45,778 nt of DNA from Planctomycetota bacterium (GCA_002686265.1 NZBA01000037.1:1-45778), one strand, 5' to 3'; numbered from the stretch's first letter, positions 26,665 to 34,626 are shown. The notes: generated from the letters alone by a model not told the origin. Made by a program: numbers and translations.

Positions 26665-27744
26665 ATGGAGCATTCCTCGTCTTCCTCGCCTCGTGCAAGC
26701 GGGCCCTTGCCGACTGCCGTGCTGGGAGCGACCGGACTCGTGGGCCAGCGGCTGGTGAGCCTCATCGAGGCTCACCCGTGGTTCGAGCTCACGGCCCTCG
26801 CCGCGTCCCCCGCGTCCAGCGGCCGAGCCTACGGCGAGGCCGTGCGCTGGTGCTTGACGGAGTCCCTGCCGGCGCGCGTCGCCGCCCTCGAGGTCGAGGC
26901 GGTGAGCCCCGAGCTCGGTGCCCGCGTGGTCTTCTCCGCCCTCGACGCCGAGGTCGCCGGGCCGATCGAGCGCGGCCTCGCCGCGGCGGGAGCCTGGGTC
27001 TTCTCCAACGCCGCCAGCCACCGCATGCACCCGGCGGTACCGCTGCTCCTGGGGGAGGTCAACGCCGACCACCTCGCCCTCGTCGAGCGCCAGGATTTCG
27101 GCCCCGGCGCCATCGTCTCCAACCCAAACTGCACGACCGCCGGTCTGGTCCTGGCTCTCGCGCCTCTGGCCGAGGTGGCCGGCCTGCGGCGCGTGCAGCT
27201 GGTCACGCTGCAGGCTCGCTCGGGAGCGGGGCAGGCCGGCGGCGGGGGCCTGCGACTCTCAGACAACCTCCTCCCGCACATCGCCGGCGAGGAGGAGAAG
27301 ATCGAATGCGAAACCGCGCGCATTCTGGGTGACTGCGACGGCGAGCGCGTGCGGCCCCACGCGCTGGCCCTCTCGGCCACCTGCAACCGTGTCGCCGTCC
27401 CCGACGGCCACACCCTGTGCGTGTCGGTCGAGCTCGAGCGCCCGGCCTCGGCGGCGGAGCTCATCGAGGCGTGGGACGGCTTCTCCGGCGAGCCGCAGGC
27501 GCTCGGTCTGCCGACGGCGCCGCGCCACCCGACGCGCTACGACGCCGCCGACGACGCGCCCCAGCCCGCTCTGCACGCCGAGCTCGACGGCGGCATGCGC
27601 ACCACCGTCGGTCGCCTGCGACCCTGCGCCGTGCTCGACTGGAAGTTCACCGCCCTCACCCACAACACTCTGCGCGGCGCCGCCGGCGGTGCGCTCCTGG
27701 GAGCGGAGTTGGCCGTGGCCCGCGGCCTCGTGCCGGTGGACTGA
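26665..27744 (+). CDS. asd: Aspartate-semialdehyde dehydrogenase, archaeal/fungal-type
   Basis: Asd reduces aspartyl phosphate to aspartate semialdehyde on the path to lysine, threonine and methionine. The 359-residue protein has the NADP-binding GATGLVG (residues 21-27), the catalytic cysteine C156 in IVSNPNCTTAGL, and the segments HIAGEEEKIECETARI and ATCNRVAVPDGH. The E-E-E-K-I-E segment and CNRVAVPDGH are characteristic of the archaeal/eukaryotic-like class rather than the common enterobacterial one. S-G-A-G-Q-A-G-G replaces the more usual S-G-A-G-Y-P-G. The first 14 residues are a serine-rich extension. It converges on the aldolase gene with 19 bases between stops and has no amino-acid biosynthesis neighbours. 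Confidence 0.9.
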   Translation: MEHSSSSSPRASGPLPTAVLGATGLVGQRLVSLIEAHPWFELTALAASPASSGRAYGEAVRWCLTESLPARVAALEVEAVSPELGARVVFSALDAEVAGPIERGLAAAGAWVFSNAASHRMHPAVPLLLGEVNADHLALVERQDFGPGAIVSNPNCTTAGLVLALAPLAEVAGLRRVQLVTLQARSGAGQAGGGGLRLSDNLLPHIAGEEEKIECETARILGDCDGERVRPHALALSATCNRVAVPDGHTLCVSVELERPASAAELIEAWDGFSGEPQALGLPTAPRHPTRYDAADDAPQPALHAELDGGMRTTVGRLRPCAVLDWKFTALTHNTLRGAAGGALLGAELAVARGLVPVD

Positions 27745-27763
27745 CCGCGCCCGCCGGCTCCTC

Positions 27764-28495
27764 TCAAGCCCCCTGGTCGGGGAGTGCGCAGCGGTTCTCG
27801 AGCGTATTGGTCGTCGTCAACCCCAGGGCCTTGCGCGAGTCGAGCAGCTTGGCGACCGCCTCGGGCGGCAGGGGATCGAGCTCGCCCTTGACCGTGTGGG
27901 CCAGCCACAGGATGCGGGCGGTGTGCTCGAGCATGTCGAGCTTCTTGAAGGCGTCGAGCAGGTTGGTGCCCAGGGTGACCGAGCCGTGATTCTGCATCAC
28001 GAGTGTGTCCGAGCAGCGCACGATGTCGCGGATCGTCTCGGGCAGTTCGTGCGTGCCGGGTGTTCCAAAGGGCGCCGTGGGGATGCCGCCGATGGTGACG
28101 ATGATCTCGGGGATGACGGGCTGCTGGAGGTCGATCCCGGCGATCGTCATCGCCACGGCGTGGGGCGGGTGGCAGTGCAGCACGGCCTTCATCTCCGGAC
28201 GCTCCTCGTAGCTGACGAGGTGGATGCCCGTCTCCGACGAGCAGCGCGGTCCATCGTCCACGCTCGCGCCCTGCATGTCGATGTGCGCCATCTGCTCGGG
28301 CTTCAAGAAGCCCTTCATGGCGCCCGCCGGCGTGATCAGCAGCGTCCCGTCGGCCAGGCGCGCCGAGATGTTCCCGTCCGTACCGACGATGAACGACTTC
28401 TGGTAGCACAGGGCGCCGATCTCGCAGATCGCCTTGCGCAGGCGCGCCTCCTCGTCGGTCCAGCCGTGGCTCTCCGTCGACTGCTCGATGCTCAT
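27764..28495 (-). CDS. Class II aldolase/adducin-family aldolase of the microcompartment cluster
   Basis: This 243-residue zinc aldolase resembles L-fuculose- and L-rhamnulose-1-phosphate aldolases. Visible motifs are the phosphate-binding GTDGNISARL (residues 38-47) and TPAGAMKG, then SSETGIH (E88), the zinc pair H107-C-H109 in VLHCHPPHAVA, and the third zinc ligand H170 in VMQNHGSVTLG. In Planctomycetes such aldolases feed lactaldehyde from fucose or rhamnose into a bacterial microcompartment; this follows from the family and from the three vertex genes upstream. The ATG overlaps the stop of the first vertex gene by 4 bases. It is the last gene of the five-gene transcript. Which sugar phosphate it cleaves cannot be told. 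Confidence 0.9.
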   Translation of the reverse strand: MSIEQSTESHGWTDEEARLRKAICEIGALCYQKSFIVGTDGNISARLADGTLLITPAGAMKGFLKPEQMAHIDMQGASVDDGPRCSSETGIHLVSYEERPEMKAVLHCHPPHAVAMTIAGIDLQQPVIPEIIVTIGGIPTAPFGTPGTHELPETIRDIVRCSDTLVMQNHGSVTLGTNLLDAFKKLDMLEHTARILWLAHTVKGELDPLPPEAVAKLLDSRKALGLTTTNTLENRCALPDQGA

Positions 28496-28833
28496 GCGCG
28501 TGCTCCCGGTTTGGGCGGGAGCTCCCGCGGCTGCTCACGCCCGCGGTGGTCGTAGGTGAGCTCGCCGCCCTGCTCGACGTAGTCGACCACGCCGACGACA
28601 ATGGTCTTCACCGGCGCGTCGGGGGCCTCCAGGATCTGCCGCCCGCCATTGCCCTCGTCGAGCACCAGGACGCGGTCGCCCACGCCGGCCGCGGCCCGGT
28701 CGATCCCCACCCGCGTGCGCGCCGTCGGGCGACCGTCGGGAGTGACCGGGCGCAGGATGAGCAGGGTCTTGCCCTCGAGGACGGGGATTCCGACCGGGCT
28801 CACGACGGTGCCCACGACGTCGGCCAGGAACAT
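28492..28833 (-). CDS. EutN/CcmL-family microcompartment vertex protein (BMC-P) 1
   Basis: The 113-residue protein matches the EutN/CcmL fold, which forms pentamers capping the vertices of microcompartment shells. It has the typical start MFLADVVGTVVSPVG, the central KTLLILRPVTP and RTRVGIDRAAAGVGDRVLVLDEGNGGR, and the closing VKTIVVGVVDYVEQGG. About 20 Pro/Arg-rich residues beyond the fold (RGREQPRELPPKPGARA) are unusual and could bind cargo or shell. Its start shares one base with the stop of the second vertex gene and its end overlaps the aldolase start, so translation is tightly coupled along the operon. Confidence 0.93.
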   Translation of the reverse strand: MFLADVVGTVVSPVGIPVLEGKTLLILRPVTPDGRPTARTRVGIDRAAAGVGDRVLVLDEGNGGRQILEAPDAPVKTIVVGVVDYVEQGGELTYDHRGREQPRELPPKPGARA

Positions 28834-29126
28834 CAGCGTCCCTCCCAGCCGATTTCGCGGCCACAGACCGTGGCCTCTTCGACGAAGCCCACGATGGCCG
28901 CGTCCACGGGGACGAAGGTCTCCGGGCAGGCCAGGGCGCCCTCGCGCCCGTCAACGAAGCACACCAGGTCGCCCGGACCGCTGGAGATGATGGCGGTCGC
29001 CACCAGGGCGTCGCCCATGTCCTCGCCGCGCTCGTCGAGAGGCTGGATCCACTGCATTGCCAGGCTCTCCATGCCGGCGTAGCGCTGCGTGGCCACGACT
29101 CGACCCGTCACCCGCGCCAGGTACAC
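28833..29126 (-). CDS. EutN/CcmL-family microcompartment vertex protein (BMC-P) 2
   Basis: This is a 97-residue EutN/CcmL pentamer-forming protein: MYLARVTGRVVATQRYAGM, then MQWIQPLDERGEDMGDALVAT, SSGPGDLVCFVDGREGAL and the closing PVDAAIVGFVEEATV. It differs from its two neighbours mainly in loops, and it carries two cysteines (CFVDG and CPET). Gene products of this kind occur in sets of two or three in planctomycete loci, presumably to vary vertex chemistry. It lies between the other two vertex genes, sharing one base with the downstream gene and separated from the upstream one by 33 bases. Confidence 0.93.
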   Translation of the reverse strand: MYLARVTGRVVATQRYAGMESLAMQWIQPLDERGEDMGDALVATAIISSGPGDLVCFVDGREGALACPETFVPVDAAIVGFVEEATVCGREIGWEGR

Positions 29127-29159
29127 TCGGCCTCTCCGCGCTCGCCGGCGTTCATCGCT

Positions 29160-29453
29160 TCAGGCCCACTTCTCGTAGACGTTCTCGCCGCCGAGGTCCC
29201 AGGAGTCGACGATGGCCATCACCACCGCGTCGCAGGGGCGGCCGTCGGTCAAGGTCGTCTGGCGCGCGCTCGAGCCCGTGGCGATCATCACCATGTCCTC
29301 GGGACCGGCGCCCACCGAATCGACGGCCACCACGTATTGCTCCTTGGGCCGGTTCTCGTGGTCGTGCATGTGCACGACCAGGAGCTTGCGGTCCGTGAGC
29401 TTCTCGTCCTTTTGCGTGGCGACCACGCTTCCGACCACCTTGCCGATCAACAT
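29160..29453 (-). CDS. EutN/CcmL-family microcompartment vertex protein (BMC-P) 3
   Basis: This is a 97-residue vertex protein and the most canonical of the three: MLIGKVVGSVVATQKDEKL, DRKLLVVHMHDHENRPKEQY, VVAVDSVGAGPEDMVMIATG, SSARQ and CDAVVMAIVDSWDL. The A-T-Q-K and G-A-G-x-x-D-x-V-x-x-x-x-G-S-S-A-R motifs are hallmarks of the family. A cluster of histidines (HMHDH) in the central loop stands out. It is the first vertex gene in the transcript and begins only 7 bases after the foldase gene, so that unrelated-looking gene probably drives or shares the shell transcript. Confidence 0.95.
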   Translation of the reverse strand: MLIGKVVGSVVATQKDEKLTDRKLLVVHMHDHENRPKEQYVVAVDSVGAGPEDMVMIATGSSARQTTLTDGRPCDAVVMAIVDSWDLGGENVYEKWA

Positions 29454-29460
29454 CGTGGGC

Positions 29461-30870
29461 TCAGTCCGTGTCCAACCAGGTCTCCATCGAGCTGCGCTGG
29501 AGCGACTCTTCGATGAAGCGTCGGCGCAGCTCGGTGTGTACGTGCACGATCATCGTCTCCCAGGCGGGGGCCGGGCGGCGACGGCCGAGCCAGAGTAGCA
29601 TGCTGCCGGTCGCGGTGCGCACGGGTCCCGCCAGGCGCTTGCGGCCCTCGGCCGGCCCGTCGGGGTCGAAGCGGGCGCCGTCGAGGTGCCCGAAGACCGC
29701 CGCTCGGACCTCGGCGGGAGTCCGCGGCCCCTCGCGCGTGACCCAGCCGAACAGGCCCTTGCGCTCGCGGGAGGCGGTGTCCTCGGACAGGCGGGCGGCG
29801 AGGGCCTCGAACTCGGCGCGGGTGCGGATCGCCTCGGCGCCCTCCACCAGCAGCTCGCGGGCCTTCTCGAAGGTGCGCCCCTGGAGGTCGTTGGCGAACT
29901 CCACGGCCTTGAGGAAGACGATCAGGGTTTCGACCGCCTCGCCGAACAGCCCGTCGAAGTGCTCGCGCTCGTCGGCGTAGACGCGCTTGAGATCGTCGGC
30001 GGTGTAGCTGCGCTCGACCCACAGGCGGGCGAGGGCGGCGACTTGCACCGCCGGATCCTCGGGCCAGGCCTCGACGCGGATCCCCTGGGCCGCGAGCAGG
30101 CGCTCGTACTCCACGCCCTGGTAGCGCGGGTCGGCCCGCACCTTGTTGCGCCGACGGTCCAGCTCCTCCTCGACGGCCCGCGCGAGGGCCGCGGGGGAGA
30201 GGTCGGGCATGCGCGCGAGCAGGCGCTTGCGCAGCAGCAGTTGGTAGCAACCGTCGCGCACGTCGTCGGGATCCGTGCGCGATCGCAGGTGGACGAGGAA
30301 CTCGTCGCGGGTGATCGTCAGCTCGCCCAGGCGGCACACGATGCCGTCGTCCCACGGATCGGGAAGCTCCTCCAGACCGCGCTCCGAGATCACGCTCTCG
30401 AGCCACATCTCCTGTTGCTCTCCGGTGATCGGTGCGTTGTCGGGGATGCCCAGAGCGCGGCGGGCCAGGGTCTCCTGCACCACGGCCAGGCGCAGGAAGT
30501 CGCGGAAGGTGGCCAGCGTCATGCGCTCGGCGGTGAGCATGTCCGCCAAGCCACCGGGGAAGCGCGGGTCCGCGCGTAGCTGGCGCTCGAGCTCGGCTAC
30601 GCGCCCGTCAACCGTGCTCTCGGGCACCTCGAGGCCCGTCTCGCGGGCGAGGACGTCGAGCAGGCGCGACTTGAGCAGGTGCAACAGGGCGTCGCGCCCG
30701 TTCTCGGAGAGGGCGTGGCGGTCGAGCAGCAACCGGTCGACCTCGGTCCAGGAGAGGGTCGTCTCCCCGGCGCGGGCGGGCGGTTCGGCCTGGGCGGGTG
30801 CGGCGGGAGCGCAGAGCGCGCAGAGCGCCGCGACGAGGCCGGCGGGGAGGAGTGTCGAGGGGCGCGGCAT
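29461..30870 (-). CDS. Exported parvulin/SurA-like peptidyl-prolyl isomerase
   Basis: The 469-residue protein has a signal peptide (LVAALCALCAPAAPAQA). A long charged helical region follows (SurA-N-like; ESTVDGRVAELERQLRADPR). The C-terminal part, residues 300-440, resembles a PpiC rotamase domain: FEALAARLSEDTASRERKGL leading into FGWVTREG, then a conserved late GPVRTATGSMLLWLGRRRPAP. The match is weaker than in true SurA, so the isomerase activity is uncertain. The protein would act outside the inner membrane. Oddly, it is the first gene of the microcompartment operon, 7 bases before a cytoplasmic shell protein gene. A longer frame to 30921 exists, but the signal peptide fits the start at 30870. 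Confidence 0.75.
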   Translation of the reverse strand: MPRPSTLLPAGLVAALCALCAPAAPAQAEPPARAGETTLSWTEVDRLLLDRHALSENGRDALLHLLKSRLLDVLARETGLEVPESTVDGRVAELERQLRADPRFPGGLADMLTAERMTLATFRDFLRLAVVQETLARRALGIPDNAPITGEQQEMWLESVISERGLEELPDPWDDGIVCRLGELTITRDEFLVHLRSRTDPDDVRDGCYQLLLRKRLLARMPDLSPAALARAVEEELDRRRNKVRADPRYQGVEYERLLAAQGIRVEAWPEDPAVQVAALARLWVERSYTADDLKRVYADEREHFDGLFGEAVETLIVFLKAVEFANDLQGRTFEKARELLVEGAEAIRTRAEFEALAARLSEDTASRERKGLFGWVTREGPRTPAEVRAAVFGHLDGARFDPDGPAEGRKRLAGPVRTATGSMLLWLGRRRPAPAWETMIVHVHTELRRRFIEESLQRSSMETWLDTD

Positions 30871-30962
30871 GGATGTCGGGGACAGACCGGGAGCATATCG
30901 ACGCCCGGGGGGCGTGGGCAAACCCGCAGGCTGCGAGGAGCTGCTTCGCGTAGGATGCGCCC

Positions 30963-31694
30963 ATGGGACGGGTCGCTCTCATCACCGGAGGCGTGCGCGG
31001 GATCGGCCGGGCCGTGGGCCTGCGCTTGGCCGCCGGCGGGTGGTCGGTGGCCGTCTGCCACCGGGGCGCCGACGAGGACGCCGCGCGCACCGCCGAGGAC
31101 CTCGCCGTGCACCCTGCCCGCTCCCTCGCCGTGCGCTGCGACGTCTCCGACCCCGCCGCCTGCGCCGACCTCGTCGATCGCGTGTCGGACGAGCTGGGCG
31201 GGATCGACGCCCTGGTGAACGGCGCCGGTCCCTATCACCGCATCCCTCTGCTCGAGGAGACCGTCGAGGGTTGGAACGAGATGTTCGACAACAACCTGCA
31301 CCCGGTCTTCTACCTCGCGCGCCTCGTCGCGCCGGGCATGATCGAGCGCGGCTTCGGGCGCATCGTGAGCTTCGCCATGGCGAACGCCGACCGCATGTCC
31401 GCCCAGCCCTTCGTCGCCGGCCACTACATCGCCAAGGCGGGCGTGTTGATGCTGACCCGCAGCCTGGCGCGCGTGCTCGGCCCCCACGGGATCACGGTCA
31501 ACGCCGTCTCACCGGGGTTCATCGACTCCGGCTCGGCGCCGCCCGAGGAGCTCGAAGCGATGGCCGGCAAGATCCCGGCGGGCTACATCGGCGAGGTCGA
31601 CGACACCGTCGCGGCGACGCTCTTCTTCCTCTCCGACGAGGCGCGCTACGTGAACGGCGGCAACCTGCACGTCAGCGGCGGGTGGGGGATCTGA
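30963..31694 (+). CDS. Short-chain dehydrogenase/reductase, FabG-like
   Basis: This 243-residue Rossmann oxidoreductase has the NAD(P)-binding motif TGGVRGIG (residues 8-15), the structural NGAG (86-89), the catalytic tyrosine and lysine in Y155-I-A-K159, and the PGFIDSG loop after the core. The catalytic serine expected about 13 residues before the tyrosine seems absent: the segment is IVSFAMANADRM, with A or N there and the nearest serine displaced (S136). Activity may thus differ from FabG, whose usual product is 3-hydroxyacyl-ACP. The substrate is unknown. The start follows an ATG 92 bases from the divergent foldase start, and its stop lies 15 bases from the converging transporter gene. 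Confidence 0.87.
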   Translation: MGRVALITGGVRGIGRAVGLRLAAGGWSVAVCHRGADEDAARTAEDLAVHPARSLAVRCDVSDPAACADLVDRVSDELGGIDALVNGAGPYHRIPLLEETVEGWNEMFDNNLHPVFYLARLVAPGMIERGFGRIVSFAMANADRMSAQPFVAGHYIAKAGVLMLTRSLARVLGPHGITVNAVSPGFIDSGSAPPEELEAMAGKIPAGYIGEVDDTVAATLFFLSDEARYVNGGNLHVSGGWGI

Positions 31695-31709
31695 GGCTGT
31701 CGCGGCAGA

Positions 31710-33080
31710 TCAGTCGGGCGCGACGAGCGCCTCGGCCTTCGCCGGTCCGCGGCGCCAGACCCAGCCGACCAGGGCCACGGCCACCACGCCCAGTCCGGCG
31801 CACAGTCCCCACCACAGACCTGCTAGCCCGCGCTCGAACCGGAACGCGAGCAGCCAGGCCAGAGGCAGGCCGACGGCGTAGAAGGCGATCAGGTTCATGA
31901 CAGCCGCCGGGCGCGTACGGCCCATCCCGCGCAGGACGCCGGTGCCGATGATCTGGGCGCCGTCGAAGACCTGGAAGGCGGCGGCGATCGGCAGGATGGT
32001 CGCGGCCAGGGCCACGACGGAGGCGTCGTCGGTGTAGATGCGTCCGAGGACGTCTCGGCCCAGGAAGAACACCGCGGCCGTGGCACTCATCACCACGCAG
32101 CCCGAGGCGAGCGCGACCCAGGCTGAGGTTTGCGCGAGGGCCGAGCGCCCCGAGCCGATCAGGTTCCCCACGCGCGTGGCGGCGGCGATCGAGATCCCCA
32201 GCGGGATCATGAAGGAGATCGAGGCCAGGTTGAGCGTGATGATGTGGCCCGCGAGGGCCATGCTCCCCAGCAGGCCGGCCCAGAGCATGGTGATCTGAAA
32301 AGCCCAGACCTCCAGGCCGAACTGCAGGGCCACCGGCAGACCCAGGCCGAGGATCTCGCGCAGGCCGCGCGGGTCGAGGGCGCGCGTGGACCAGGGGACC
32401 CAGGCGCCGCGGTGGAGTCTGCGGTGCAGGATGATCGCGACCAGGGCCGCGAGCATCAGCGCCTGGGTCAAGGTCGTGGTGATTCCGGCGCCGACGATGC
32501 CCAGGCGCGGGAAGCCCAGGAGGCCGTGGATCAGAAGGGTGTTGGCGACCACGTTGAAGAGGTTGGCGAAGAGCATGACCCACATCGCAGCCCGCATGAT
32601 CCCGCGTCCCTGGAGCCAGGAGCGCAGGACCCAGTAGCACAGGAAGCACGGCAGGCCGGGGAGCTGCACGAGGGCGTAGCTCTGGGCCAACTCGCACAGG
32701 CCGCCCTCCTGGCCGAAGAGGGTCAGGGCCCGTCCGGTGAACAGCCACAGGGCGCCGATTGGGAGGCTCCCCAGGAGGGCGATCACCAGACCGCGCTGGA
32801 GGGCGCGTCCGAGGCGCTCCCGGTCGCGAGCGCCGTGGCTCTGGCTGATGATCGGGTCGAGGCCGAGCAGCACGCCCATGGCGAACAGCTGCGTGCCGAA
32901 GATCCAGATGCGGCCCAGGGCCGAGGCGTTGAGGGCGGCGACGCTGAAGTGGCCGAGCATCATGCTGTCGACCACGCCCAGCATCATGCCTCCTAGTTGC
33001 GTCACGATCACCGGCGCCGCGAGGCGCCGGATCACGCGCAGCTCCCTTGCTGCAGGGGTCAAGGGGAGGGCGGAGGGCAC
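31710..33080 (-). CDS. MATE-family multidrug/organic-cation transporter
   Basis: The 456-residue protein has about 12 hydrophobic helices in two similar halves. It starts with VIRRLAAPVIVTQLGGMMLG, then VDSMMLGHFSVAALNA, which is the classic MATE helix 1-2 pair. The second half repeats the pattern with ILGLGLPVALQFGLEVWAFQ and SISFMIPLGISIAAATRVGN. Such transporters exchange Na+ or H+ for drugs or metabolites across the inner membrane. The GTG at 33080 is preferred: it gives the usual length, whereas the frame back to 33191 adds a Pro/Arg/His-rich stretch that collides with the divergent lipoprotein gene. The nearest gene downstream converges with it. Confidence 0.9.
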   Translation of the reverse strand: MPSALPLTPAARELRVIRRLAAPVIVTQLGGMMLGVVDSMMLGHFSVAALNASALGRIWIFGTQLFAMGVLLGLDPIISQSHGARDRERLGRALQRGLVIALLGSLPIGALWLFTGRALTLFGQEGGLCELAQSYALVQLPGLPCFLCYWVLRSWLQGRGIMRAAMWVMLFANLFNVVANTLLIHGLLGFPRLGIVGAGITTTLTQALMLAALVAIILHRRLHRGAWVPWSTRALDPRGLREILGLGLPVALQFGLEVWAFQITMLWAGLLGSMALAGHIITLNLASISFMIPLGISIAAATRVGNLIGSGRSALAQTSAWVALASGCVVMSATAAVFFLGRDVLGRIYTDDASVVALAATILPIAAAFQVFDGAQIIGTGVLRGMGRTRPAAVMNLIAFYAVGLPLAWLLAFRFERGLAGLWWGLCAGLGVVAVALVGWVWRRGPAKAEALVAPD

Positions 33081-33189
33081 CGGAGGACGGTGGGCTGGTG
33101 GACGCGGCGGCGTGGATGGTCGCGCGTGGGGGTGTTGGGTACAATACGCAGCGCAACACCTCTGCCGCACGGACCTCGTGGAGCCGACC

Positions 33190-34503
33190 ATGATACCGAG
33201 CCCTCTTCACCCCTTCCGCGCCCTCTCCGTGCTTCTCTTCTCCCTGGTGATGGTCGGTTGCAGCGTGACCGTCACCCGGAGTCGGTCCAGTCACATCTCT
33301 GACTGGGCTCTGCGCGAGGGCGGGGTGGCGTCGACCTCCCACAGCGAAGGAGGGGTGACCGAGTACGAGGTGCGCTGGATGGAGGGCGGCGTCGTGACCG
33401 AACTGCACACGCTGGGGGAGGTCGAGTTCCGCCCCGATGAGCGGGGCGTCGAACGCCTCATTCCTGGCGGCTTCCTGCGCGTCGAGCGCATGGAGGACAG
33501 CGGGCGCTGGGCGCTCTCCCTGGAGCCGGCCGAGGACGGGGCGCTGCTCATGACCTTCACGCGTCACGGAGGACCGGCGGAGTTCGACGCCGAGGCCGAG
33601 GAGGCCTTCGCCGAGATCATCGCGCAGGTGTTCCGCTTCACTCCCCTGGGCGCTGAGCCTCGGGTGCGGCGCCTGCTCGCCGAAGGCGGCGCGCAGCGTG
33701 TGCTGGATGAGGCTGGCGGGCTGGCCGCCGACTCCGTGCGCCGCGTCTATTACTCGTCGCTGATAGAAGCGCACGGGGACGATGCTGCCGTCGTGCGCGC
33801 GGCGGTGGAGTGTGCTGCAGACTCGATCTCATCGACCAGTGGCCTCGCGAGCCTGCTGATCTCTGCCGTCGAGAGAGCTCCACAGGATCATGGCCTCACC
33901 GCCACCCTGTGTGAAGCGAGCGCACGTCTCTCGACCAACTCCTCTCGCGCGGAGCTGGTGGAGGCCATCGCCGCACGGCGCGTGATCGACGAGAACGACG
34001 CGCTGCATCTGCTTGAGGCAGTGGCTGGACTCTCCACCATGTCGATCAAGAGCCGGCTCCTCGTCGATCTGCTGGACGACATCCCACCCGACGACGCGAT
34101 CCTCAGGGAGGTCCTGCGCATCACCCTCACGATCACCTCGCCGAAGGGCTTGGCGGACACCTTGCATGCGCTCTACGAACGCCGGGGCCTGAGCGATGAG
34201 CTGCGCCTCGACATCGTGTCCTCGCTCACGCGCATCTCATCGAACGGCATGCGCACGAGCCTCCTGGTCCACATGCTGCGCACGGCCGAGGGAAGTGAGC
34301 GCTTCTTCTCGGTCGCCCTGAAGGTCGCCGACGGGATCTCCTCGATCAGCGGCAAGGAGCAGGCGCTCGACGCCTTGCTCGACCGCGACGACCTCGACCG
34401 CGCGACTCTCGAGCAGGCCGGGAAGGTCATCGCGCGCATCTCCTCGTCGAGCGCGCGCTCCAGGCTGCGGCAGCGCCTTCTGGAGCAGGCCTTCGACGAC
34501 TAG
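33190..34503 (+). CDS. Lipoprotein with eight 34-residue helical repeats
   Basis: The 437-residue protein starts with a lipoprotein signal (LSVLLFSLVMVGC, Cys24). Residues 30-175 form a beta-rich domain of unknown type with pairs such as EVEFRPDERG and ALLMTFTRHGG. Residues 179-437 are a solenoid: six exact 34-residue units from 213 to 416, a partial one to the end and one degenerate unit before. Each begins with (I/L)-S-(S/T)-x-x-x-x-x-x-(L/A)-L. Similar motifs occur in the C-terminal part of some BlaR1/M56-type membrane peptidases, but no peptidase motif is present here. The first ATG giving the lipobox was chosen as the start. It diverges from the transporter gene. Confidence 0.85.
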   Translation: MIPSPLHPFRALSVLLFSLVMVGCSVTVTRSRSSHISDWALREGGVASTSHSEGGVTEYEVRWMEGGVVTELHTLGEVEFRPDERGVERLIPGGFLRVERMEDSGRWALSLEPAEDGALLMTFTRHGGPAEFDAEAEEAFAEIIAQVFRFTPLGAEPRVRRLLAEGGAQRVLDEAGGLAADSVRRVYYSSLIEAHGDDAAVVRAAVECAADSISSTSGLASLLISAVERAPQDHGLTATLCEASARLSTNSSRAELVEAIAARRVIDENDALHLLEAVAGLSTMSIKSRLLVDLLDDIPPDDAILREVLRITLTITSPKGLADTLHALYERRGLSDELRLDIVSSLTRISSNGMRTSLLVHMLRTAEGSERFFSVALKVADGISSISGKEQALDALLDRDDLDRATLEQAGKVIARISSSSARSRLRQRLLEQAFDD

Positions 34504-34516
34504 GGAGCGCTTCGGC

Positions 34517-34621
34517 TCAGAGGATGCCGAGGGAGTCGATCGCTCCGGCGGCGAGGATCACGCACACGCCGATCAGGACTTCGAGGGAACGGCAGACGGT
34601 GTGGGCCAGTACGCGGCTCAT
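34517..34621 (-). CDS. 34-residue predicted single-span membrane peptide
   Basis: A short frame not usually called encodes MSRVLAHTVCRSLEVLIG and continues through VCVILAAGAIDSLGIL. It has a basic N-terminus (R3, H7, R11) and one hydrophobic span from about residue 14 to the end. The support is a textbook ribosome binding site, AGGAGG, with 5 bases before the ATG, in a genome whose larger genes mostly lack one, plus clean composition over the whole frame. It ends 13 bases after the stop of the converging lipoprotein gene. It could be a small regulator of a membrane protein or a toxin-like peptide; nothing in the sequence decides this. Confidence 0.6.
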   Translation of the reverse strand: MSRVLAHTVCRSLEVLIGVCVILAAGAIDSLGIL

Positions 34622-34626
34622 GGGAA

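Noticed and set aside
31672..33774. A 700-codon minus-strand frame over the MATE gene
   Set aside because: The true MATE frame has 12 hydrophobic helices; this one is Arg/Pro-rich and overlaps the lipoprotein gene.
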